Notes under the pieces: generated by a model | Database searches by the model: none | What the model saw: only the letters and a program-made list of their open reading frames with translations | What the model was told of the DNA's origin: nothing | Shown here: positions 20,078-27,661 of the stretch, piece by piece | Numbering within the stretch: position 1 is the stretch's first letter | Layout: each line of letters opens with the position of its first letter | Position numbers and translations under genes: made by a program | NCBI RefSeq assembly: GCF_030695085.1 | Contig: NZ_JAUYTS010000083.1 | Span: 21,156-85,155, forward strand | DNA from: Falsiroseomonas sp. | GTDB taxonomy: Bacteria > Pseudomonadota > Alphaproteobacteria > Acetobacterales > Acetobacteraceae | Length of the DNA stretch: 64,000 bases | Direction: 5' to 3'

Positions 20078-20814
20078 GCCGCCGCCTGCGCCGCCAGTTT
20101 TCGGTAGCGTTCGCGCGCCGCCTCCAGATGCTGGCGCATGGCGCCGCGGGCGGCCTTCGGATCGCCCGCCGCGATCGCCTCCGCCACCAGCCGGTGCTCG
20201 CCGCGCACCTGCGCCAAATATTGCTTCCGCTCCGCATCGCTGCGCTCGACCAGGCCAAGCGCGCGGCGCGGGATGGCATGGCGGCCGAGCACTTCCAGGA
20301 AGCGCAGGAAATGCGGGTTGCCGGTGGCCATGAAGATGGCGCGGTGCAGGGCGAAATCGGCCTCCGCCGCATCGCCGCCGGCGGCCACCGCGGCATCGAA
20401 GGTCGCCTCGGCCTCGCCGATCAGGGTCAAGGCGGCCTGGCTGCGGCGTTCGGCGGCGAGGCCGGCGGCTTCCACCTCCAGCGCCAGGCGCAGTTCCAAC
20501 ACCTGGATGACCTGTTGCAGTCCCTCGGCCTCGCTGGGGGTCAGGCGGAAGATGCCCTCGCCGGGGCGCTCGGTGACGAAGGCGCCGACGCCCTGGCGGG
20601 TCACCACCAACCCCTCCGCCCGCAGCGCCGCCACCGCTTCGCGCACCACGGTGCGGCTGACGCCGGCTTCCCGCATCAGATCCTGCTCGGTCGGCAGGCG
20701 GGCGCCGGGAGCGAGGCGGCCGGAGCGGATTTCCTCGGCCAGGCGATGCACCAGGGCGCCGGTCAGGTTTGCGGCCGGGCGCAGCGGCGCCATGCCGATG
20801 TCGCGGCGCATCAT
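20074..20814 (-). CDS. GntR-family transcriptional regulator with FCD domain
   Basis: A 246-residue FadR-subfamily regulator. The winged helix-turn-helix covers about residues 15-80 (LPTEQDLMREAGVSRTVVRE). The C-terminal helical FCD ligand domain has the DFALHRAIF metal-binding segment. Two adjacent ATGs (20814, 20811) are possible starts. A perfect palindrome lies 29 nt upstream, so it is probably autoregulated. By position it likely controls the Bug/PrpD/flavoprotein genes with an organic acid as effector. Confidence 0.9.
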   Translation of the reverse strand: MMRRDIGMAPLRPAANLTGALVHRLAEEIRSGRLAPGARLPTEQDLMREAGVSRTVVREAVAALRAEGLVVTRQGVGAFVTERPGEGIFRLTPSEAEGLQQVIQVLELRLALEVEAAGLAAERRSQAALTLIGEAEATFDAAVAAGGDAAEADFALHRAIFMATGNPHFLRFLEVLGRHAIPRRALGLVERSDAERKQYLAQVRGEHRLVAEAIAAGDPKAARGAMRQHLEAARERYRKLAAQAAA

Positions 20815-20842
20815 GGCAGCCGGGTCAGGTGGCGTTGGGTCA

Positions 20843-20855
20843 TCATATGATATGA
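20843..20855. promoter_or_regulatory. Palindromic operator TCATAT-G-ATATGA at the gntR promoter
   Basis: Two perfect 6-bp inverted arms around one central G form an AT-rich 13-mer in very GC-rich DNA, just upstream of the minus-strand GntR gene. AT-rich palindromes of this size are typical of FCD-type GntR regulators. It shares CATATGATAT with the putative operator at 43416-43428. Confidence 0.6.
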
Positions 20856-20885
20856 CAACCCTCGGCCCCTGCCGTCAATTCAGGC

Positions 20886-21776
20886 TCAGGCAACCCGCTC
20901 CGCTGAGACGCCCGCTTCCGCCGCCGAGATCAGCCGATCCTCGAACCAGAGCGCCGCGCAGATGGCGGACATGGCGCGCCCGTCATGCCCCACGCCGGCC
21001 ACCGGCACGAGCTTCCAGTTGCACGCCACGCCTCGCCGCGCCGCCTCCGCACGGCCCGCTTCCAGGTAGTTGTGCGCGCGGGCGAAGCGATGCGGGCCCT
21101 GTGCCAGCGCGGCGGGCTGGGAGGGGAGGGAGGGGCCGTCCGTCTCGGTATCCTGGTCGCCGGCCAGGATGGTCATCGGAAAGGCGAGCAGCGCCAGCAG
21201 CGCCGTCTCCCCCAGCCCGATGCCGCCGAGCCCCTCGGGGAACGCCCGGTCCAGAGTCGGCAGCGTGTACCAGCCCGGATTGCCGATGGTGGCCGCCTCC
21301 AGCCAGTCATGCGGCTGGGTTGAGAGCAGCCGGTGGCCGAACTGCCCGCCGGCGGAATGGCCGAACAGATGCGCCTTGTCCCGCGTGGTCACGCCAGCCT
21401 GGCGCAGCGCCTGGAAGATGCGCTGCGGAATGGCGTAGCCCCAGCTCTCGGCCGGCCGCGGCTGGCCGAGGTCATCCAGCACCAGGCCGTTATTGTAGTG
21501 CTCGGCCTCCGGCCAGGCCTGCTTGCCATAGGTGGGGGCGATGATGAGCAGCCCGTGCTTCTCGGCCGCCGGAATCCAGAAATCGCGATAGTCGTCACCA
21601 TTCCGCAGCATGCCGTGCTGCACGATGACGACGGGATTCTCCGGCCGGTGGCTGGCCGGGCGATAGCCATGCAGGGTCAGCGGCCGGGCCAGGTCGCAGG
21701 CCGCATCCGCCCAGGGAATGGCGCTGCGGCCGGGCTGCGAGAAGGCAAGCGCCAGGGGAGACAGGGGCGGGCTCAT
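20886..21776 (-). CDS. Alpha/beta hydrolase (PHB-depolymerase/esterase-like)
   Basis: A 296-residue serine hydrolase. The nucleophile elbow GHSAGG puts the serine near residue 141. VQHGMLRNGDDYRDFW is the oxyanion-hole side and GVGHDGRAM probably carries the catalytic His. No signal peptide is evident, so it should be cytoplasmic. It shares an ATGA overlap with the upstream binding protein, so the imported ligand may be its substrate (an ester or amide). Confidence 0.85.
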   Translation of the reverse strand: MSPPLSPLALAFSQPGRSAIPWADAACDLARPLTLHGYRPASHRPENPVVIVQHGMLRNGDDYRDFWIPAAEKHGLLIIAPTYGKQAWPEAEHYNNGLVLDDLGQPRPAESWGYAIPQRIFQALRQAGVTTRDKAHLFGHSAGGQFGHRLLSTQPHDWLEAATIGNPGWYTLPTLDRAFPEGLGGIGLGETALLALLAFPMTILAGDQDTETDGPSLPSQPAALAQGPHRFARAHNYLEAGRAEAARRGVACNWKLVPVAGVGHDGRAMSAICAALWFEDRLISAAEAGVSAERVA

Positions 21777-23413
21777 TGCGGGCGGATCTCCTGCGCCAGG
21801 GTCTGCTGGTCCATCCGCCCGGCATAGGTGAGGCCGCGGCGGAAAGCCCAGATGGCGCTTTCGAAATGCAGCGGCAGGATCGGCATCTCCTGCAGGCCGA
21901 TGCGGCTGGCCTCGCGCAGCAACTGCTCCCGCTCCGGCTCTCCCATGGTGGTCAGCGCGGTCAGCGCCGCGGCGTCGAAGGCGGCGTGGGACCAGTTGCC
22001 GTAGTTGCTGCCGCCGACGCCCCGCTCGCGATCCGTGCTGGCCATCCAGGTGCGGAAGAACAGCAGCGTTTCCTCCGCGCTCGCCGCCCAGCCGCCCATC
22101 GGAATCGAGAATTCGCGCCGGGCGCGGCGGCCGAAGAACACGTTGGAGGGCATCGCATCCACCTCCGCCCGCACGCCGATGCGGGCGAAATACTGGCCGA
22201 TCGCCTGGATCACGCGGGCATCATTGACGTAGCGGTTGTTGGTCGCGTGCAGGGTCAGGCTGAAGCCGTTGGCGTAGCCGGCCTCCGCCAGCAGGGCGCG
22301 GGCGCGGGCCGGGTCGTAGGGCAGCACGGGCAGGCCGGGGATGGTGCCGAACATGCCCTCCGGCAGGAATTGCGCGGCGGGCAAAGCGAGCCCATCCATC
22401 ACCCGGCTGGCGATGGCGTTGCGATCGATGGCGAGCGACAGCGCCTGGCGCACCCGCACATCCTGCAACGGGTTCGGCGCCATGCCGCCATTGACGAAGG
22501 GCGCCGGGTTGCGCTGGTCCAGCTGCAGGAAGATCAGCCGCGTGGTCGGCGCGACGGCCAGGCCGATGGCGGCATTGTTGCGCAGCCGCGGGATGTCGCC
22601 GGTGGCGGGTGCCTCCACCACATCATGGTCACCGGCCAGCAGCCCGGCGAGGCGCGGACCGGCGGCGGTCACGGGTTGCAGCCGCACCTGCGCCCAATGC
22701 GGCGTCTCGCCCCAGTATCCGTCATGCCGCGCCAGTTCGGTCACGCCGCTGCGGCCGAAATGCCGCAGGCGGAAGGGGCCGGTGCCGATCGCCGCCGAGC
22801 CATCGTTGAACTGCGCCAGCGCCGGCCAGGGCTGGCCGCGTCCGCCGCACTGATCTTCCAGGCTGAAGGCGATGGGGCGTGCCGGCACCAGGCCGGCCGG
22901 GATGATCCGCAGCGTGGACAGGTCCGCCGGCAGCAGCGGTTCCGGCTGGCGTGTGCCGATGACGATACGGTGCGGCCCCTCCGCCTCCACCCGGTCCAGG
23001 CGGCGGACGATGGAGGAGAAGGAGCTGGCCAGCTCCCCCTCATTGTTCAGGATGCGGCAGAAGGAGAACACCACATCCGCGGCGGTGAAATCCTGGCCAT
23101 TGTGGAATTTCACCCCTTCCCGCAGGTCGAAGACCCAGGTGGTGTCGTCGCGCCGGGACCAGGCGGTGGCGAGCGACGGCCCCGCCTTCAGCCGCGCATC
23201 CAGCGCGACCAGGGATTCAAAGACATGGTTGTGCAGGGTGGAATTGGGGGCTGCCGCGTATTGCTGCGGGTCGGCCGAGGTCGGCTCCGCCGCCATGCCG
23301 ATGCGCAGCGTCTGTGCCTGCGCCTCGATGGCGCCGGGCCCCGTCCAGCCGGCCCCTGTCCAGACACCAAGGCAGGCGGCGCCTGCCAGAACAACTCGCC
23401 TCATGCCGTGCAT
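21773..23413 (-). CDS. ABC transporter substrate-binding protein, dipeptide class (no adjacent permease)
   Basis: A 546-residue SBP_bac_5 receptor with a signal peptide ending near EAQAQ and mature start TLRIGMAAEPTSADPQ. FHNGQDFTAADVVFSF is the family motif. Starts at 23413 (MHGMRR) or 23404 are both possible. It is followed by an overlapping hydrolase gene. No permease or ATPase is linked, so it must use a transporter encoded elsewhere, perhaps one in this window. Confidence 0.9.
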   Translation of the reverse strand: MHGMRRVVLAGAACLGVWTGAGWTGPGAIEAQAQTLRIGMAAEPTSADPQQYAAAPNSTLHNHVFESLVALDARLKAGPSLATAWSRRDDTTWVFDLREGVKFHNGQDFTAADVVFSFCRILNNEGELASSFSSIVRRLDRVEAEGPHRIVIGTRQPEPLLPADLSTLRIIPAGLVPARPIAFSLEDQCGGRGQPWPALAQFNDGSAAIGTGPFRLRHFGRSGVTELARHDGYWGETPHWAQVRLQPVTAAGPRLAGLLAGDHDVVEAPATGDIPRLRNNAAIGLAVAPTTRLIFLQLDQRNPAPFVNGGMAPNPLQDVRVRQALSLAIDRNAIASRVMDGLALPAAQFLPEGMFGTIPGLPVLPYDPARARALLAEAGYANGFSLTLHATNNRYVNDARVIQAIGQYFARIGVRAEVDAMPSNVFFGRRARREFSIPMGGWAASAEETLLFFRTWMASTDRERGVGGSNYGNWSHAAFDAAALTALTTMGEPEREQLLREASRIGLQEMPILPLHFESAIWAFRRGLTYAGRMDQQTLAQEIRPQ

Positions 23414-23460
23414 CCCTCAGCCGTCGGCCATCATGCCGCCGATGAGGGTGTTCGGCCTAG

Positions 23461-24879
23461 TCAGGTCACGCGGAAGTTGCGGAACTGCCACGGATCGGTG
23501 GTGTCCACATCCTCGGGGAACAGCACGCCGCGGCCTTCCAGCGGGGTCCAGCCGGCATATTCACCGACCACGTCGCCGAGATAGGGCGCGCAGATGTCCA
23601 GCACCCTTGCATGATCGATCTCGTCCGACTCGACGAGGCCCTGGCGCGGGTTCTCCATGGCCCAGATCACCCCGGCCAGCACCGCCGCCGTCACCTGCAA
23701 CGAGGTGGCGTTGTTGTGCGGCGCGGCGCGGCGGGCCTCGCCGATGGTGAGGCGGGAGCCGAACCAATAGGCGCCCCTGGCGTGGCCCATCAGCAAGACG
23801 CCCAGCTCATCCATGCCGTGGGTGATCTCATCCGTCATCAGCCGCTTCTCCGGCTGCATCTCCCAGTTCTTGCCGGCGAGTTCATGCACCGACAGCACCG
23901 CGTCGTCGCAGGGGTGGTAGGCGTAATGCGCGGTGGGGCGGTAGGTGACCGCGCCAGTGTCATCGCGCAGCGTGTAGTAATCCGCCAGCGAAATGCTCTC
24001 GTTATGGGTGATGAGGAAGCCATGCATCGGCCCCTCCAGCGGCGTCCAGGTGCGCACGCGGGTGGAGGCGCCGGGGCGCATCAGGTAGATCGCGGCATCG
24101 CAGCCGAAGCCGTGCCGGTGGCCATCCGGCGGCAATGCCTTCTCGTGGCTGCCCCAGCCGAGCTCCGCCGGCTGGCAGCCTTCGCCGACGAAGCCATCGA
24201 CCGACCAGGTGTTGACGAATTCGCCCGGCTTCTTCGGGCGCTCGGCCACCTGGGTGTCACGCTCCGCGATGTGGATGACCTTCACGCCGAGACTTTGGGC
24301 GATTTGCGCCCAGGCGGTGCGGTCGCTGGCCGGCGGCGGGGTGGCGATTGGCGCGCCGGTGTCGCGGGCGATGTTCAGCAGCGCCTGCTTGACGAAGTGG
24401 CTGACCAGCCCCGGGTTCGCGCCATGCGCGGTGATGCTGGTGGGTCCGCCCACAAACGCCGGACGCAGCGCGATGGCGGCTTCGCGCATCGCGTAGTTGG
24501 ACCGCTGCGACGGCGTCAGCGACGTGTCGGTATAGCCGCCGGCCCAGGGCTCCACGACGGTGTCGAGGTACAGCACGTCCAGCTTGTGGCACAGCTTCAT
24601 CAGCTCCACCGATGACACGTCCACCGACAGGTTCAGCAGGAAGTCGCCCGGCGCCAGCAGGGGCGAGAGCAGATCGGCAAAATTCTCGCGCGTTGCCGCC
24701 TGCAGGATGAAGCGGATGCCGTATTCGGCGGCCACGTCATCACCGCGGGTTTCCGCGGTGACGATGGTGATGCGCTCGGACGGGATGTCGATGTGCCGCA
24801 GGATCAGCGGCAGGACACCCTGGCCGATCGAGCCGAAGCCCAGCATGACCAGGCGGCCGGAGAATTCTGCGTGCTTCAT
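23461..24879 (-). CDS. hss: Homospermidine synthase
   Basis: A 472-residue NAD-dependent enzyme that makes sym-homospermidine from two putrescines (or putrescine plus spermidine). The N-terminus LVMLGFGSIGQGVLPL contains the nucleotide motif GFGSIG at residues 14-19. The segments DTVVEPWAGGY, NPGLVSHFVKQAL and the long GDVVGEYAGWTPLEGRG end are typical of bacterial Hss. It lies 59 nt downstream of ornithine decarboxylase on the same strand, giving a putrescine to homospermidine pathway. A strong hairpin separates the two. A GGAG ribosome binding site precedes the ATG. Confidence 0.94.
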   Translation of the reverse strand: MKHAEFSGRLVMLGFGSIGQGVLPLILRHIDIPSERITIVTAETRGDDVAAEYGIRFILQAATRENFADLLSPLLAPGDFLLNLSVDVSSVELMKLCHKLDVLYLDTVVEPWAGGYTDTSLTPSQRSNYAMREAAIALRPAFVGGPTSITAHGANPGLVSHFVKQALLNIARDTGAPIATPPPASDRTAWAQIAQSLGVKVIHIAERDTQVAERPKKPGEFVNTWSVDGFVGEGCQPAELGWGSHEKALPPDGHRHGFGCDAAIYLMRPGASTRVRTWTPLEGPMHGFLITHNESISLADYYTLRDDTGAVTYRPTAHYAYHPCDDAVLSVHELAGKNWEMQPEKRLMTDEITHGMDELGVLLMGHARGAYWFGSRLTIGEARRAAPHNNATSLQVTAAVLAGVIWAMENPRQGLVESDEIDHARVLDICAPYLGDVVGEYAGWTPLEGRGVLFPEDVDTTDPWQFRNFRVT

Positions 24880-24910
24880 CGTCCAGGCACTCCATTCAGG
24901 TTTCTTGGGT

Positions 24911-24932
24911 GGAGGCGGCCTGCGCCGCCTCC
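24911..24932 (-). promoter_or_regulatory. Intercistronic stem-loop between ornithine decarboxylase and hss
   Basis: Perfect 9-bp arms GGAGGCGGC and GCCGCCTCC enclose a 4-nt loop. There is no U-tract after it on the transcript strand, so it is more likely a differential-expression or stability element than a full terminator. It lies in the only gap of the two-gene unit. Confidence 0.5.
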
Positions 24933-24938
24933 CGGTCT

Positions 24939-26159
24939 TCAGGCCGCTTGCACGTCCTGCACATAGCCCGGCGTTTCCAGCAGTGGCAGGTCGGCCACTT
25001 CCACCACGCCGGCGCGGTCCATGCCGTTGAAGGCGGTGCGCAGGCAGGCGCCATAGGCACCGAGCTGGCCGATCTCGATCCAGTCGCCCTCCGCCACATC
25101 GGCCGGCAGCAGGAAGGGGCCTTCCATGCGGTCCGCGGTGTCGCAGGTCGGGCCGAAGAAGCTGAAGGGCACCGTCTCCGCCTCGCTGACGGAACCGGGC
25201 CGGATCAGCTTCACCGGGAAGCGGAAGCCGGGCACGCCGGCATCGGACAGCGCGCCATAGACGCCATCATTGATGAACAGCATGCCATCGCGCCGCGCCT
25301 GCACCTGCACGACGATGGAGGCACCGCCCGCCACCAGCGCGCGGCCCGGCTCCGCCCACAGCTCCACCCCCGGCAGCGCTGCCTCGGCGAAGGCCGTGGC
25401 GATGCTGTCCATGAAGGCCGAGAGCGGCGGCGGCACGACATCCGGATAGGCCACCGGGAAGCCGCCACCGACATCCAGCACCTCCACCGCCACGCCCGCC
25501 TGCCGGATCACGGCAGCGGCGAGGGCGATGGCGCGGGCATAGGCGGCAGGCTCCAGGCATTGCGAGCCGACATGGAAGGACACCCCAAGCTTGCCCGCAT
25601 GTGGCCGCGCCGCACGCAGCAGCGCCACCGCTTCCGCCGGCTCCGCGCCGAATTTCCCGGAAAGGTCATAGACCGCGCTGCCCTTCGGCAGGCCGAGGCG
25701 GATGATGAGGTTGAGATCCTCGCCCCCCGTCTCCTCCAGGATCTTGGCCAGCTCCGCCGGGGAATCCAGCACGAAGTCGCGGACGCCGTGGGTGGCGTAG
25801 GCCTCGCGGATCGCGCCGCGCGCCTTCACCGGGTGCATGAAGTGGATCACGGCCTGCGGGAACAGGCTGCGCACCAGGCGCACTTCGCCGGCCGAGGCAC
25901 AGTCGAAATGGCGCAGGCCACCGGCCCACAGCGCGCGCAGCACCGTGGGGTCCGGGTTGCACTTCACGGCGTACATGGTGGTGCCCGGGAAGGCCGCCTG
26001 GAAGGTGGCGCCCGCCGCGCTGATGGTGGCCGGCCGCAGGCAGTGCAGCGGATCTTCCGGCCGCAGCGCCGCGACCACGCCCGCGACATTGCGGGGTAGT
26101 GCAGGAGCGGCGGGGCGGCGGAGCGGCGCGGTGGCGCCGCGGAAGCGGAGGACGGTCAT
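24939..26159 (-). CDS. speC: Ornithine decarboxylase (fold-type III, PLP-dependent)
   Basis: A 406-residue decarboxylase converting ornithine (possibly also lysine) to putrescine. The PLP lysine is in MYAVKCNPDP (Lys66). DVGGGFPV is the glycine loop that holds the PLP phosphate, and FGPTCDTADRM holds the active-site cysteine (about residue 339). It carries an unusual N-terminal lead of about 25 residues rich in Pro/Ala/Arg. It is preceded by a recognisable promoter and a structured ~450-nt leader, and followed by hss. The fold-type III ODC with a leader is typical of alphaproteobacteria, in contrast to the enterobacterial AAT-fold SpeC. Confidence 0.92.
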   Translation of the reverse strand: MTVLRFRGATAPLRRPAAPALPRNVAGVVAALRPEDPLHCLRPATISAAGATFQAAFPGTTMYAVKCNPDPTVLRALWAGGLRHFDCASAGEVRLVRSLFPQAVIHFMHPVKARGAIREAYATHGVRDFVLDSPAELAKILEETGGEDLNLIIRLGLPKGSAVYDLSGKFGAEPAEAVALLRAARPHAGKLGVSFHVGSQCLEPAAYARAIALAAAVIRQAGVAVEVLDVGGGFPVAYPDVVPPPLSAFMDSIATAFAEAALPGVELWAEPGRALVAGGASIVVQVQARRDGMLFINDGVYGALSDAGVPGFRFPVKLIRPGSVSEAETVPFSFFGPTCDTADRMEGPFLLPADVAEGDWIEIGQLGAYGACLRTAFNGMDRAGVVEVADLPLLETPGYVQDVQAA

Positions 26160-26615
26160 GGCGGGGCTCCCTGGGCCTGGGGTTTGCGCGGCTGCGCGGG
26201 CAATTTGGCCCGCCGCCGCGCCACGGCCCCGAAGGGCGGGCGCGGCGGCGGGAAGGAGGGAACCGGGGCCGGATCGGCGCGCACCCTTGGTTCACCGCGC
26301 ACGGCACGCCCGCCACCTTGCGGTGGGGAACGGGACGCGGGCGGCGGAAGCGTCGCAGGCCGGCGCCTCAGACCCTCGGGTCTGGACGGGCGGCATGCGG
26401 CGCTTCGGGCGCGGTCACGCGGAAAGTCGCGGGGGAAATCCCGGCTTCGCGCGGCGGCGATCAGGCGACACAGGCGGTTCCCTCGAACCTTCCGGCCCTT
26501 GCAGGCCGGCTGAACAAAGGACGCGTCCCGTCGTTGCTGTGCCCCGGATAGGCGGGGGCTCGCGGCACGTGCGATGGCGTCGGGTCTCCGCGGCGCGCCA
26601 CAAGGCGTCGCCACG
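26160..26615 (-). ncRNA. Structured mRNA leader upstream of ornithine decarboxylase (speF-motif candidate)
   Basis: This ~450-nt untranslated stretch has no convincing gene. At least four hairpins can be read: CCGGCC/GGCCGG at 26492-26509, GGTTC/GAACC at 26476-26489, CAGACC/GGTCTG at 26369-26384, and CCACC-GCAA-GGTGG at 26313-26326, whose loop is a GNRA tetraloop on the transcript. A long cis-regulatory RNA (the speF motif) is known upstream of alphaproteobacterial ornithine decarboxylases, and position, length and orientation agree. The 34-codon frame at 26292-26396 (minus) lacks a clear ribosome site. Identity to speF is inferred from position and structure. Confidence 0.6.
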
Positions 26616-26621
26616 GCCGGA

Positions 26622-26650
26622 TAAATAGCGGTCACCTCCGCAGAGTGCAA
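26622..26650 (-). promoter_or_regulatory. Sigma-70-type promoter for the odc leader
   Basis: On the minus strand TTGCAC (26650-26645) and TATTTA (26627-26622) are separated by exactly 17 bp. This is one of the better matches to the housekeeping consensus in the window. Transcription would begin near 26615, giving a leader of about 455 nt before the odc start codon. Confidence 0.65.
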
Positions 26651-26696
26651 GAGGTTTTTTCGGGCCTTTGCGGAATTGTCGCGGGGGACTGCCTGT

Positions 26697-26714
26697 GATC
26701 GACTTGATCGACCG
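26697..26714. repeat. Tandem 9-bp repeat TGATCGAC[T/C]
   Basis: Two adjacent copies (26697-26705 and 26706-26714) differ only in the last base. They lie about 47 bp upstream of the odc -35 box and just after the stop of the agmatinase-family gene. The near-helical spacing would suit an activator site, but nothing else supports that role. Confidence 0.35.
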
Positions 26715-26722
26715 GAAGGGTT

Positions 26723-27607
26723 TCAGCCGCGGCAGAGGTATTCCCAGACCATGCTGGCGGCCGCCAGGGCGGTGATCTCGCCATGGTCGTAGGCGGGCGC
26801 CACCTCCACCACATCCATGCCGCGGAAATCCGCGCCGCCGAGGCGCCGCAGCACCGCCTGCGCCTGCCAGGTCGCCAGGCCGCCAATCTCCGGCGTGCCG
26901 GTGCCTGGGGCGAAGGCGGGGTCCAGCGCATCGATGTCGAAGGACAGGTAGGCGGGCGCGGCGCCCAGCACCTGGCGCACCCGCGCCGCCACCGCCTCCG
27001 GCCCCGTCTCATGGAATTGCTGGGCGGTGATGACGGTGACGCCCTGGCCGAGCGTCCAGTCCCAGACCTCCCGCTGCACCGGGGACCGGATGCCGAGCTG
27101 GATCATCCGCTTCGGCTCCACCAGCCCCTCATTGATCGCGTGGTAGAAGACCGAGCCATGCGCATAGGCCTGGCCGAAATTATCGGCCCAGGTATCCACA
27201 TGCGCGTCGAACACCAGCAGGCCGAGCGGGACGCCCAGCTTCTTCCGCAGCGCCCGCAGCAGCGGCAGCGTCACGCCATGCTCGCCGCCGAGCGCCACCA
27301 GATGGCCGACCGCCGCCGCCTGCTGCTCGATCCGCGCCAGGCTGCCGGGGATGTCGCCCAGTGCCAGTTCGAAATCACCCAGATCGGCCAGCGGCAGCGC
27401 CGCCGGGTCCACCCAGCTGCCGGGATGCGCGCCATCCACCAGCATACGGGATGCGGCGCGGATCGCCCTTGGCCCGTCCCGCGTGCCGGCGCGGTTGGTG
27501 GTGCCGATATCCATCGGGATGCCGGCAATGCCGATGGCATCCTGCGGGTCCCGCCGCGTGACGCCGAGAAAGCCGGGCGGGGTGGCATAGGTGGGCGTTC
27601 CGGCCAT
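26723..27607 (-). CDS. Agmatinase/ureohydrolase-family protein
   Basis: A 294-residue member of the arginase superfamily. The manganese-binding motifs are LGGEHGVT (His110), FDAHVDTW (134-138) and FDIDALDP (224-230). The usual GGDH is GGEH here; the histidine ligand is kept. Length and order fit SpeB-type agmatinases or guanidino-acid hydrolases, which release urea and a diamine or amino acid. Lying upstream of odc and hss, it could feed putrescine to the same pathway. Start codons of this gene and the divergent IclR gene are only about 55 nt apart, so IclR probably regulates it. Confidence 0.88.
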   Translation of the reverse strand: MAGTPTYATPPGFLGVTRRDPQDAIGIAGIPMDIGTTNRAGTRDGPRAIRAASRMLVDGAHPGSWVDPAALPLADLGDFELALGDIPGSLARIEQQAAAVGHLVALGGEHGVTLPLLRALRKKLGVPLGLLVFDAHVDTWADNFGQAYAHGSVFYHAINEGLVEPKRMIQLGIRSPVQREVWDWTLGQGVTVITAQQFHETGPEAVAARVRQVLGAAPAYLSFDIDALDPAFAPGTGTPEIGGLATWQAQAVLRRLGGADFRGMDVVEVAPAYDHGEITALAAASMVWEYLCRG

Positions 27608-27661
27608 GACGACTCCTGATGGGATGGACAGCGCCCCCCCATGGGCCGCAGGCTGGCGGCA

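Noticed and set aside
26292..26396. 34-codon minus-strand frame in the odc leader as an ornithine-sensing leader peptide
   Set aside because: No clear ribosome binding site and no resemblance to the known enterobacterial SpeFL arrest sequence; kept only as a possibility in the leader finding.
26184..26640. Open frames of 60-216 codons on both strands in the odc leader
   Set aside because: Low-complexity Arg/Pro/Ala translations, mutually overlapping, none with a start signal; the region is better explained as a structured leader.
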